Shown piece after piece: positions 37,426-47,685 of a DNA stretch of 64,000 bases. Under the pieces are notes generated by a model. That model made no database searches, had not been told where the DNA came from, and saw only the letters and a program-made list of their open reading frames with translations. Each line of letters opens with the position of its first letter. The stretch's first letter is position 1. The stretch is from UBA7803 sp040219935 (GTDB taxonomy: Bacteria > Pseudomonadota > Gammaproteobacteria > Pseudomonadales > Azotimanducaceae), in NCBI GenBank assembly GCA_040219935.1, contig JAVJUA010000018.1, positions 62,001 to 126,000 on the forward strand, written 5' to 3'. The translations under genes and the position numbers were made by a program.

Positions 37426-38691
37426 ATGCCTGAAATGATCATCGCCATACTGACGTTCCCCGTGATCGTGATGATTCTCGCGGTGTTCATCGTTGCAGCA
37501 CGTTCCGCGCTGGTGGCGACCGGGGACGTCGAAGTGGACGTGAACGACCGCGAACGCCTGCTGCCGATCTCCGTCGGGCGGACGCTGCTGGCTGGCCTGG
37601 CGGATCACGGGCTGTTCCTGCCGTCCGCCTGCGGCGGCCGGGGCACCTGCGGCCAGTGCCGGGTCAAGGTCATCGAGGGAGGGGGAGGGCTACTGCCGAC
37701 GGAGCGTGCGCTCGTTACACCCGCAGAGGCCGCCGCCCACCAGCGGCTGGCCTGCCAGCTGGTGGTTAAGCAGCCGCTCAGGATACGCGTTCCCGCCGAG
37801 ATCATCGGCATCGAACGCTACGAGTGCGTGGTGCGCTCGAACCGCAACGTTGCTACGTTCATCAAGGAGCTCGTCCTCGATCTGCCCTCCGGCCAGCCCC
37901 TGGAGTTTCGCGCTGGAAACTACGTGCAGATCGAAGCCCCGCCTTACCAGGTGAGTTTCGAGGACTTCGAGATCGACGAGGTGTACCGTGCAGAGTGGGA
38001 TCGGCTCGGGCTCTGGCGTTATCGGTCCGAGAGCGACGTGGTGGATAGCCGCGCCTACTCGCTGGCCAACTACCCCGGAGAAGGTAATGAGCTGATCCTC
38101 AACGTCCGGATCGCGACGCCCCCGGCGGATGCCGACGGCCAGGTGCCGCCCGGAATCGTGTCGTCGTTCCTGTTCTCCCTCACGGCGGGTGATCGCGTCG
38201 CCTTGACCGGTCCTTTCGGCGAGTTCGTTGCCGCGGAATCGGACCGGGAGATGGTGTTCGTCGGCGGCGGGGCCGGCATGGCGCCGATGCGCTCCCACAT
38301 ACTCGATCAGCTGCTGCGGCTGAAGACCGGCCGGATGGTGTCGTTCTGGTACGGCGCCCGAAGCCTCGGCGAGCTGTTCTATGCCGAGCTGTTCGACGAA
38401 CTGGCTGAGCGGTTCGACAACTTCACCTGGCACGTGGCGCTGTCCGATCCGCTGCCCGAGGACGACTGGGACGGACCGACGGGTTTCATTCACGATGTGT
38501 TGTACGACCAGTACCTGTCGGATCACCCCATGCCGGAACGCTGCGAGTATTACGTCTGCGGGCCGCCGGTGATGAACCAGGCGGTGATCGGGCTGCTCGA
38601 AGACCTGGGAGTAGAAGATGAGCAGATTGCCTTCGACGATTTCGGCAGTGCCGCACCGCCGCCCCGGCGCGACCAGCGCCGTGCCGGCTGA
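37426..38691 (+). CDS. nqrF: Na+-translocating NADH:quinone reductase subunit F
   Basis: 421-aa NADH-oxidising subunit with an N-terminal membrane helix and a plant-type [2Fe-2S] domain. Cysteines are in SACGGRGTCGQCRVKV and, after a spacer, in RLACQLVV. An FAD domain (RAYSLANYP) and an NADH domain (FVGGGAGMAPMRSHI; YYVCGPPVMNQAV) follow. It accepts electrons from NADH into the complex. ATG 37426 lies 16 bases after nqrE. Its position ahead of CBS, glgX and pgl suggests these share the nqr promoter. Confidence 0.95.
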   Translation: MPEMIIAILTFPVIVMILAVFIVAARSALVATGDVEVDVNDRERLLPISVGRTLLAGLADHGLFLPSACGGRGTCGQCRVKVIEGGGGLLPTERALVTPAEAAAHQRLACQLVVKQPLRIRVPAEIIGIERYECVVRSNRNVATFIKELVLDLPSGQPLEFRAGNYVQIEAPPYQVSFEDFEIDEVYRAEWDRLGLWRYRSESDVVDSRAYSLANYPGEGNELILNVRIATPPADADGQVPPGIVSSFLFSLTAGDRVALTGPFGEFVAAESDREMVFVGGGAGMAPMRSHILDQLLRLKTGRMVSFWYGARSLGELFYAELFDELAERFDNFTWHVALSDPLPEDDWDGPTGFIHDVLYDQYLSDHPMPERCEYYVCGPPVMNQAVIGLLEDLGVEDEQIAFDDFGSAAPPPRRDQRRAG

Positions 38692-38739
38692 GACCTGGTC
38701 CATGCCGGGCGCGCCACACCGATTTCACCGGATATCGCC

Positions 38740-39145
38740 ATGTGCGCCATGATGCTGCCGGGTGCGCTGCGCGTTGCGGATTTCATGAGCAGAAACGTGC
38801 TGACCCTGACGCCCGACATGGAGGTGCTGGCGGCCATGGGGCTGTTACTGTCCCGGCGGGTTTCGGGCGCTCCCGTGATCGATCGGCGCGGCAATCTGGT
38901 GGGCATGCTGACCGAGCGGGATTGTCTCCAGACCCTGATCGTTTCCGGCTACCACGACCAGCGGGAGTCCGGCCAGGTGGCTCAATACATGAGCCGGAAA
39001 GTGGTCTCGGTGGAGGCCGAAGCGAACCTCCTCAGCGTCGCGCAGCGCTTTCTCGCCGTCGCTTTTCGGCGTTACCCCGTGGTGGCCGAGCACCAACTCG
39101 TGGGCATCATCAGCCGGCGCGACGTCATGCGGGCGATTGCGACCC

Positions 39146-39153
<8 letters not shown>
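38740..39153 (+). CDS. Tandem CBS-domain protein
   Basis: 137-aa protein made of two CBS domains: VADFMSRNVLTLTPDMEVLAAMGLL...GNLVGMLTERD and VAQYMSRKVVSVEAEANLLSVA...LVGIISRRDVMRAI. Such proteins bind adenine nucleotides and often regulate partner enzymes. It is 48 bases after nqrF and overlaps the glgX start by 8 bases, so a link to energy-state control of the operon's products is plausible but unproven. Confidence 0.88.
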
Positions 39154-41201
<2,048 letters not shown>

Positions 41202-41230
<29 letters not shown>

Positions 41231-41894
41231 ATCCGCTGCGGCCGCTGCAGCGGCCGCTATCGCGCAACGGCTGGCGGATGCCGTGGAGACGCGCGGCGCC
41301 TGCACCCTGGCGCTCAGCGGCGGACACACAGCGCAGCGCCTTCTGGATGCCTTGGCAGCGCAGCCGTTGCCCTGGCATGCACTCACGATGTTTCAGGTCG
41401 ACGAGCGCATTGCCGCGCCCGGCGACGGCAACCGCAATTTGACCGCTCTCCGGGCGCGGTTGCTGAGCCAGGCACCGGTGGGTTGGTCGGGTCTGCGCGC
41501 CATGCCGGTGGAGCGGGATCCGCGCCGGGCAGGCATCGCATACGCTCGCGAACTCGAGGCCGCGAGCGGCCGCCCGCCGGTGCTCGACGTGGCGCATCTC
41601 GGGCTCGGCGCCGACGGCCATACCGCGTCGCTGGTACCCGGCGATCCGGCACTGGATGCCGACTCCGACGTCGCCGTCACCTGGGAGTACCAGGGGCGAC
41701 GACGCTTGACGCTCACGTTCCCCTGTCTGGCTCGCGCGTCCTGGCGAGTCTGGCTGGTGACCGGCGAAGACAAGGCGCGGGTGCTGGCCAGGTTTCTGGA
41801 TGCCGATCCCGAACTCCCAGCGAGTCGACTCTCCGAGCTCGCGGGCGCGTGCTTCGTCGACCTGGCGGCAGCAGCCTGGCTTCGTACTCTTTGA
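41202..41894 (+). CDS. pgl: 6-phosphogluconolactonase
   Basis: 230-aa DevB/Pgl-type lactonase hydrolysing 6-phosphogluconolactone, the second step of the oxidative pentose phosphate pathway. The GG substrate loop is in LALSGGHTAQRLLDAL, FQVDERIAAPGDGNRN is the central motif, and LGLGADGHTASLVPG holds the catalytic His. ATG 41202 has GGAGG eight bases upstream and overlaps the end of glgX. Its pathway neighbours zwf and gnd are 17 kb away under another copy of the same promoter. Confidence 0.92.
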
Positions 41895-41936
41895 GTTCTT
41901 ACAGTGGATCCATGTGCCGTGGCAATCCGAATCCTC

Positions 41937-41968
41937 TTGACCTGTGTGCCGCATACAGGTTGTAGCGT
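41937..41968 (+). promoter_or_regulatory. MerR-type promoter/operator, Met-rich protein gene
   Basis: TTGACC (41937-41942), a 20-base spacer, TAGCGT (41963-41968), with a near-perfect dyad (41940-41960: ACCTGTGTGC and GCATACAGGT around one central base). This is the best match to the consensus in the window. It leaves a 5' leader of roughly 80 bases before the ATG at 42058. Confidence 0.75.
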
Positions 41969-42057
41969 GGGTGGACGATGCGCGCCGACACTCGCCAATC
42001 GGTGCTTCGGAGTTCGCGTCGGGCGGTACCTATCGGATCGAACCTGGGAGAAATCAG

Positions 42058-42372
42058 ATGAAAATGTCACTACCCGCCAGCATCGCTGCGGTCATGCTGC
42101 TGACCGGATCTTCGGTCATCGTCGCGAGCGAGGGGATGGAGCACGGTTCCGGGATGCACAGCATGCACCAGTCCATGCAGCAGTCCATGGAGCGGATTCG
42201 TGAAACGGAAGATCCGGAGGAGCGGGATCGGCTGCTCGAAGAGCACATGGAGCAAATGACCGCCGCGATGCGGCAGATGCACGAGAACATGGGTGTGATG
42301 ATGGAGCAAATGGACGCGCAGAAGCGCGAGACCCGAAAGACGCATAACCACCGGAAGATGCGCGGAGGATAA
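42058..42372 (+). CDS. Small Met/His-rich periplasmic protein
   Basis: 104-aa protein with a signal peptide (about 23 residues, ending IVAS) and a mature part full of Met, His and acidic residues (HGSGMHSMHQSMQQSME; MTAAMRQMHENMGVMMEQM), mostly helical. Such composition suits periplasmic Cu(I) or other soft-metal buffering or chaperoning. No named family is recognised. ATG 42058 has GGGAG at 42046-42050. It may be the first gene of a transcript running through the reductase, membrane and cytochrome genes downstream (26-base gap to the next). Confidence 0.8.
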   Translation: MKMSLPASIAAVMLLTGSSVIVASEGMEHGSGMHSMHQSMQQSMERIRETEDPEERDRLLEEHMEQMTAAMRQMHENMGVMMEQMDAQKRETRKTHNHRKMRGG

Positions 42373-42398
42373 TCGCTTCGGAGTTCAGCACAATTGCA

Positions 42399-44339
42399 AT
42401 GCGAGCCGGGAGACCGGCTTGCAGTCGCGTATTGCTACGGAAATCCAGTAGTTTGAAGATCGTTTCGGCTACCTTTGCCGTCCTTGGCCTCGGGTTGTGG
42501 ATCCATGCGTTCGCGTCGGTCGCTGACCCAACACGGGTTGCCCAGGCTGATGGCGGCCATGAGAGTCATCATGGAGCGGCACAGGCAACCGCCCCCTCCC
42601 TCACGACGGACCATGGCGATTTGCCCGGTTCGCAGGCGGGGGGGGCACGGGAGCACATGGGGGCTGCGCGGGCGAAGCCGCTGTTTTCGCAGATGCTGGA
42701 CGCGGAGGGCGCTTCGCCGGCTCAGCGGGCCCGGCTACGGGCGCATGCCCAGCAGCTGATCCGCAGCGGAACCGAGCGGATGACGGCCGGCCTGGAAGGG
42801 CTAAACGGGGCCGTATCCTCAGCGAGTCTGGAAGACATGCGCAACGCCGCGGCTGAGGTCCGTCAGGGTACTCATCAGTTCGAGGCCGGTGTCGCTGCGC
42901 TGGCCGGCCTGATGGAGGGAAGCTCACCGAGATTGGCCGCGATACGCTGGTTTAAGGAAGACCTGGATCTATTGCCACCGGCAAATCCAGCCGGCTCGGC
43001 ATTGGGGCTTTCCTTGTTTCATGGCATTACGATGATCGTGATTGCAGGTTCACTGGGAATATTGGTCTGGACGCACGTCCGCAGGTCCAAACGAGCCAGC
43101 TTGCTGGCGGAGCGCCTTACCAACGTTCAGCCGCTGGTCGAGCCAGCTACCCGTGAGCCGATGGCGGAGTCGCCTCAGGCGGTGTCGATGCCTCGACCTT
43201 CGGGCGCCGCCGAACTATTGCCTTCTAAGTCGAATTCCTGGACGGGCTTGCTTCGGGTTGGGCGCATCTTCGAAGAGACGCCCAGCGTGCGAACGCTTCG
43301 CCTGGTCGATCCGCAGGGCGCGCAGATTCCGTTCCGGTTTCTCCCGGGGCAGTTTCTCACCGTGACCGTCATGGTAATCGGCGAAACGCTGAAGCGATCC
43401 TATACGATTGCATCCTCACCGACCCGACCCGATTACTGCGAGATTTCGGTCAAACGGGAAGAGCGTGGAACGGTGTCGAACTTCCTTCATCACGTACACG
43501 AGGCCGACACGCTTCAAGTCACGGCGCCGTCCGGAATATTCACCTTCATTGGTGACGACGCCAACAGCGTGGTGCTGATTTCCGGTGGCGTCGGCATCAC
43601 GCCGATGATGAGCAAGCTTCGATATCTGACGGATCGCTGCTGGTCAGGCGACATCTATTTTGTTCACGGTTGCCGCAGCGACGACGAACTGATATTCGCC
43701 GAGGAACTCCAATACCTGGCGCGGCGGTACTCGAACGTCCACATCCATGTCGCGGCGACTGAGGTGAAGTCTACCAATTGGCCGTACGCGAAAGGGTTTA
43801 TCACCCGGGATACGCTCCTGAATGCCGTACCCCACATTCAGAATCGCCGGATTCATCTCTGCGGGCCGAATCCGATGCTCGAAGCCATGCGATCGACCCT
43901 GGCCGATCTGGGCGTGCCGCCAGGGCGAATCAAATCCGAGGTATTCATCGGTCGGGAGCTGCCGAAGCCCTTGGGTTCCGGCATGGGAACGGCGGTCTCT
44001 GACGCCGGCTCAACGGCAGAAGTGGAGATGCCCGCCACACCTGTCAATGCGCCCGACGATCGTCAAGTCGACGCCGAGGTTGCCGTCGTGACGTTCGCGC
44101 GCTCGCGGCGCACGGCGCTACTTACGCCGACCAAGAGCGTGCTGGAAGCCTCGGAAGACGTGGGCGTGAACATCGACTACTCCTGCCGGGTGGGCGTATG
44201 CGGCGTGTGCAAGGTGAAACTGCTGGCCGGCACCGTATCCATGGAGGTAGAGGACGGGCTCACTGACGAAGATCGGCGCGATCACCTCGTCCTGGCATGT
44301 CAGGCGAAGTCGTCTGGTGATGTCAGTGTCGATGCCTAG
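42399..44339 (+). CDS. Membrane-anchored flavin/[2Fe-2S] reductase with periplasmic His-rich domain
   Basis: 646-aa multidomain protein. An N-terminal anchor (about 20-40) leads to a periplasmic region (about 45-200) with a His patch (HESHHG) and helices. A second membrane helix (about 206-226) precedes a cytosolic ferredoxin-reductase module with the FAD site RSYTIASS (333-340), the NAD(P) sites GGVGITP (396-402) and CGPNPM (488-493), and a C-terminal plant-type [2Fe-2S] domain with Cys 596, 601, 604 and 634. This order resembles hybrid-cluster and phenol-hydroxylase-type reductases, but the periplasmic part is unusual. It probably passes electrons from NAD(P)H toward the adjacent membrane cytochrome. 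A TTG start at 42453 is possible. Confidence 0.85.
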   Translation: MRAGRPACSRVLLRKSSSLKIVSATFAVLGLGLWIHAFASVADPTRVAQADGGHESHHGAAQATAPSLTTDHGDLPGSQAGGAREHMGAARAKPLFSQMLDAEGASPAQRARLRAHAQQLIRSGTERMTAGLEGLNGAVSSASLEDMRNAAAEVRQGTHQFEAGVAALAGLMEGSSPRLAAIRWFKEDLDLLPPANPAGSALGLSLFHGITMIVIAGSLGILVWTHVRRSKRASLLAERLTNVQPLVEPATREPMAESPQAVSMPRPSGAAELLPSKSNSWTGLLRVGRIFEETPSVRTLRLVDPQGAQIPFRFLPGQFLTVTVMVIGETLKRSYTIASSPTRPDYCEISVKREERGTVSNFLHHVHEADTLQVTAPSGIFTFIGDDANSVVLISGGVGITPMMSKLRYLTDRCWSGDIYFVHGCRSDDELIFAEELQYLARRYSNVHIHVAATEVKSTNWPYAKGFITRDTLLNAVPHIQNRRIHLCGPNPMLEAMRSTLADLGVPPGRIKSEVFIGRELPKPLGSGMGTAVSDAGSTAEVEMPATPVNAPDDRQVDAEVAVVTFARSRRTALLTPTKSVLEASEDVGVNIDYSCRVGVCGVCKVKLLAGTVSMEVEDGLTDEDRRDHLVLACQAKSSGDVSVDA

Positions 44340-45105
44340 TGCCGGCGGGAACTTGAAGGCTGCGTACACAAGAACGCGGGAGCGGCTTGTGTTGACGACC
44401 TTGATCATGCTGTTGCTGGTGTTGTGGGGCGGATTTCTGATCCACCGCTCGCCGAGATTTCCGGGCAGTCTCCCCGGCGGGGTGCTGGCGGCAACTGCCG
44501 CGGGTCTGATGGTTCTGTTTCCACTTTTCTATGGCGTGGTCAAGCGCGTTCGCTGGCTCAAGGGGAGAGTGTCGCTTGGCGCCCTGTTGACTTGGCACGT
44601 GCATACAGGTGCGGTCGGCGCGGCATTGGCGCTGCTGCACACGGGTCACCGTTTCGAGAGTTTGCTTGGCATGGCGTTGACGACCTTCATGCTGCTGACG
44701 GCATTGAGCGGCTACGCTGGGCGGTACCTGTTGCGGCAGATCGCAACCGACTTGAGCGAAAAGCGACGCCACCTGGCGAGGTTGACGGCAGCATACAACC
44801 GTGCGGTCGCCAGTGTGGCGGGGCACGGATCCGCTGAGTCCCCTTCCGTGGCAGGACCTGACATTTCCGACCTTTGGAGCAAGATCGGCAGTAGGCCGGC
44901 CGCCCATGGCTTGCACGCGGAGCAGGCGCTGGAATTGACGCGACCGATCGCGGATCTGGAGCATTCGATCATCGCGCACGAACGATTCAAATGCCTTGCG
45001 GCATTCTGGACCGGAATGCATTTGATTCTGGCACTGACGTTCTACGGGCTGCTGGGGCTTCACGTGTGGGCGGCGATCTACTTTGGCTTGCGATGGTTTC
45101 AGTGA
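44332..45105 (+). CDS. Haem-b-like integral membrane protein
   Basis: About 257-aa protein with four to five transmembrane helices. Histidines are placed in helices (LLTWHVHTGAVGAALALLHTGHRF; MHLILALTFYGLLGLHVWAA), which could ligate one or two b haems as in ferric-reductase or cytochrome b561-like proteins. A cytosolic loop of about 90 residues lies between helices 4 and 5. Starts at GTG 44317, ATG 44320 or ATG 44332 all overlap the reductase gene; 44332 is used. Likely role: electron transfer across the inner membrane between the flavin reductase and the heptahaem cytochrome. The family is not firmly identified. Confidence 0.7.
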   Translation: MPSAGGNLKAAYTRTRERLVLTTLIMLLLVLWGGFLIHRSPRFPGSLPGGVLAATAAGLMVLFPLFYGVVKRVRWLKGRVSLGALLTWHVHTGAVGAALALLHTGHRFESLLGMALTTFMLLTALSGYAGRYLLRQIATDLSEKRRHLARLTAAYNRAVASVAGHGSAESPSVAGPDISDLWSKIGSRPAAHGLHAEQALELTRPIADLEHSIIAHERFKCLAAFWTGMHLILALTFYGLLGLHVWAAIYFGLRWFQ

Positions 45106-45115
45106 GTCTCTTGAG

Positions 45116-45937
45116 ATGAAGCGCATGCTTGGTTGGTTTGCGTTGGCGCTGCTCGCTGGCGGGGTTGCGATGGCAGGATGGCTGTTTGCGCTGGATCGCG
45201 ATGCTCGTGCCACATGGCAGGCTCAGGTCGTCCCGGGTCAGCTGTCGACTGCGCACTCGTTTCTCGAAGACGACTGCGGCGCGTGCCACACGCCTGTCAA
45301 GGGTGCTGATGATTTCAAGTGCGTCGGTTGCCATGCTGCCGAAGATGCACTGCTCCAACAGCAGTCCACTGCGTTCCACGCAAGCACAAGGGGCTGCGGA
45401 CGTTGTCACTTCGAGCATCGAGGCATAGACGCGACGCTCAGACGAATGGACCATGACAGCTTCGCCCGCATCGCGCTTGCAGAGGTAGAGAAGTCTCCGT
45501 CGGGTGCGGATCAGGCCGAGCGCACCGAGCTTCTCAGGTGGGTCGATCGACATGAGTGGCCTGCCCGACGCGCGGTCGATCACGCCCCGATGAGTGCGCG
45601 GTCGCTGGCGTTGAATTGCCATGCCTGCCACGGTACGAAAGACCGTCATCAGGGGGTGTTCGGAACCGAGTGCTCGAGTTGCCACACGACGACGCAGTGG
45701 TTCGTGGCGCAGTTCCAGCACCCGTCCATGAACTCCATTGCCTGCTCGCAGTGTCATTTGGCGCCGCCAAGCCACTACATGATGCACTTCGCGATGGTTT
45801 CGGTGCCGGTTGCCGCCGCAGGTTCCGGCGAGGTCTCGGGTTGCTGCGGGCCCGTGACGGTGGAGCAGTGCTACAGATGCCACCAGCCGACGTCCTGGAA
45901 CGATATCAAGGGCGTCGGCTGGTACAAACATCATTGA
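45116..45937 (+). CDS. Heptahaem c-type cytochrome, membrane anchored
   Basis: 273-aa protein with an N-terminal uncleaved anchor or signal (about 5-25) and seven CxxCH haem sites: CGACH (54), CVGCH (69), CGRCH (94), CHACH (168), CSSCH (186), CSQCH (210) and CYRCH (252). Several additional His residues could serve as distal ligands. It resembles periplasmic multihaem electron carriers. It follows the membrane protein by 10 bases, so reductase, membrane cytochrome and multihaem protein look like one electron-transfer chain. Terminal acceptor unknown. Confidence 0.88.
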   Translation: MKRMLGWFALALLAGGVAMAGWLFALDRDARATWQAQVVPGQLSTAHSFLEDDCGACHTPVKGADDFKCVGCHAAEDALLQQQSTAFHASTRGCGRCHFEHRGIDATLRRMDHDSFARIALAEVEKSPSGADQAERTELLRWVDRHEWPARRAVDHAPMSARSLALNCHACHGTKDRHQGVFGTECSSCHTTTQWFVAQFQHPSMNSIACSQCHLAPPSHYMMHFAMVSVPVAAAGSGEVSGCCGPVTVEQCYRCHQPTSWNDIKGVGWYKHH

Positions 45938-46012
45938 ACTGGTGGCTCGAGCGTTGACGGGTGGTGCTTGCACACCTGTCCATTCCGTTGAGAGACATGG
46001 AGGAAGATCGAA

Positions 46013-46885
46013 ATGAAGACATGGGCGATTTATATAGCCGCTGCGGCTGCAATAGGATGTATGGCGGGCCTGACCTCTGTTCCGGCGCATGGACAGGAAT
46101 CGGTTGCCGACACTGCTCTGACGCGACAGGACGTGGGCAAGATGCAACGGGAACTTTCGAGTCTTCGCGCCGAGATGCAGACGCTGATCCGACGGCTGGA
46201 GAACGAAAGCTCCGATTCACAGACTTTCGTGGGAAAGGCGTCACCTACGGATGCGGCTGGGATGACGGAGATGGGGAGCCCGAAGGGCATGTCAAGCATG
46301 GGGCAGCGACACGGCGGCAAGATGTCCGGCGGGACGGTGGCCGGTAAACCGATGTCCGACGCTCCCGGCCACATGGACATGGCCGGCATGCCGATGATGC
46401 AGATGATGGAAGCAATGTGCTCTGGCCGGGGAGCGAACGAAATGACGGGAGCGGCTGCGATGGGCGTAGTGAACGGCGGAGCAGGAATGCTCGCGCCTTC
46501 TGCATTGCCAGGGTTTGCGGGACAGTCTCATCTCTATCATATCGGAGCCACCGGGTTCTTTCTCGATCATCCCCAGCACATTGTACTGACGCTCGAACAG
46601 CAACGGCGTCTCGCTGAAATCAAAGAGCAGACGATGCTGCAGGACAAAGAATCGAATCGCAGGATCGAGGCGGCCGAACAGAGATTGTGGACGCTCACCG
46701 GAGCGGACGAACCACAGATAGGTGAGATTGAAAAGGCCGTTCGAGAGATCGGCGAGACAGAAGTCAATCGACGCCTGATGTTCATCCGCGCCGTCGGTAC
46801 TGCTGCCAGCGTGCTCAGCGAAGCACAGCGCCAGCAGCTGGTCGGAATGGCGCCCGCTGACTCTGGCAACCAGGATCATCACTGA
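46013..46885 (+). CDS. Spy/CpxP-like periplasmic metal-stress protein, Met-rich
   Basis: 290-aa exported protein with a signal peptide ending AHG and a coiled-coil (QRELSSLRAEMQTLIRRLE). A very Met/Gly/His-rich middle segment (about 80-145: GMSSMGQRHGGKMSGG, MDMAGMPMMQMMEAM) is followed by a helical C-terminus with the LTxxQ-type motif LTLEQQRRLAEI of the Spy/CpxP/ZraP group. Expected role is chaperoning or metal sequestration in the periplasm under copper stress. GGAGGAAG precedes the ATG. AT-richer than its distant neighbours. It may be co-transcribed with the cytochrome gene (75-base gap). Confidence 0.78.
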   Translation: MKTWAIYIAAAAAIGCMAGLTSVPAHGQESVADTALTRQDVGKMQRELSSLRAEMQTLIRRLENESSDSQTFVGKASPTDAAGMTEMGSPKGMSSMGQRHGGKMSGGTVAGKPMSDAPGHMDMAGMPMMQMMEAMCSGRGANEMTGAAAMGVVNGGAGMLAPSALPGFAGQSHLYHIGATGFFLDHPQHIVLTLEQQRRLAEIKEQTMLQDKESNRRIEAAEQRLWTLTGADEPQIGEIEKAVREIGETEVNRRLMFIRAVGTAASVLSEAQRQQLVGMAPADSGNQDHH

Positions 46886-46969
46886 AATGTCACTTTCGGA
46901 TCGTGCGGAAATGCTCCGAGGTCTACGCGGTACAACGCTGCGGGTGCAACCCCGGGTTCCAATCGGACG

Positions 46970-47401
46970 ATGAGCGGCGCCAACGGATGGCGCGAAGCCA
47001 TCGAGTGGATCGGGTTCGGATTCGAAGGGCTTGGTGTGGCCGTGATTGCAGCCGGCTCGATCGTTGCGGTTTTCCGCGTCGGATTGATGCCTCGGGAGCG
47101 GCTGCAGATTCCGTACCGCCGACTGCGCCAGGAACTCGGCGGTGCGATTGTCCTCGGTCTGGAGTTTCTTGTGGCGGGTGACATCATCCGCACCGTTGCC
47201 GTCGACCCTACGCTCCGCAATGTCGCGGTGCTCGGGCTGATCGTACTGATTCGTACGTTTCTGAGCGTCACGCTGCAACTGGAGATCGACGGGTGTTGGC
47301 CGTGGCAACGCGGTGCAGTGTACGGTGTTGATCAGACCAGTGACGCGGCATGGGTGAGGGCGAATCGTCGTCAGCCCACAGATGACCGCGCAAAGCGCTG
47401 A
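46970..47401 (+). CDS. DUF1622 family membrane protein
   Basis: 143-aa protein with three transmembrane helices and the DUF1622 pattern RLRQELGGAIVLGLEFLVAGDIIRTV followed by LGLIVLIRTFLSVTLQLEI. Function of the family is unknown. No good RBS is visible ahead of ATG 46970. It is the last clear gene of the metal/electron-transfer block. Confidence 0.82.
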   Translation: MSGANGWREAIEWIGFGFEGLGVAVIAAGSIVAVFRVGLMPRERLQIPYRRLRQELGGAIVLGLEFLVAGDIIRTVAVDPTLRNVAVLGLIVLIRTFLSVTLQLEIDGCWPWQRGAVYGVDQTSDAAWVRANRRQPTDDRAKR

Positions 47402-47472
47402 CGCCGCGCGTGCCGCGGCACTCCCTGCCACCGTTACGCGGCGAAGCCGATTCCGCTGCACGGGATTGAGCC

Positions 47473-47583
47473 GTGTGCTCGTCTACCGCGTTCGCGTTGG
47501 TCCACGCCTGGCGATTTGGCGTGGCCTTTGTCGCCGGTCTGTTGCTGGCCTGGTCCGTGAAGATCCTGAATCCGGTGGCCTGA
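47473..47583 (+). CDS. Possible 36-aa single-helix membrane peptide
   Basis: A short frame from GTG 47473 encodes a peptide whose core RFGVAFVAGLLLAWSVKIL is a plausible transmembrane helix. It begins four bases after an in-frame stop and ends just before the glgC promoter. There is no strong RBS, so it may be chance. Otherwise nothing is seen between DUF1622 and the promoter at 47598. Confidence 0.25.
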   Translation: MCSSTAFALVHAWRFGVAFVAGLLLAWSVKILNPVA

Positions 47584-47597
47584 GCGCACTCTCCTGC

Positions 47598-47629
47598 TTG
47601 ACCTGTGTGTCGCATGCAGGTCGTAGGCT
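47598..47629 (+). promoter_or_regulatory. MerR-type promoter/operator, glgC
   Basis: TTGACC (47598-47603), a 20-base spacer, TAGGCT (47624-47629). The dyad ACCTGT-N9-GCAGGT lies at 47601-47621, one mismatch in the right half. The glgC ATG is 56 bases beyond the -10. Confidence 0.72.
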
Positions 47630-47685
47630 GCATCCCTGGTACAGGAATCACGGGTCGGTCCGGCCCGGGGCTCAGGAGGAGGCTC

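Noticed and set aside
32702..38691. Rnf complex instead of Nqr
   Set aside because: The subunit order, the NqrA protein, and NqrF with one [2Fe-2S] plus FAD/NADH domains fit Nqr; no RnfB/RnfC polyferredoxin motifs are present.
47605..47685. Upstream extension of glgC into the promoter
   Set aside because: It would place coding sequence over the operator dyad; AGGAGG supports ATG 47686.
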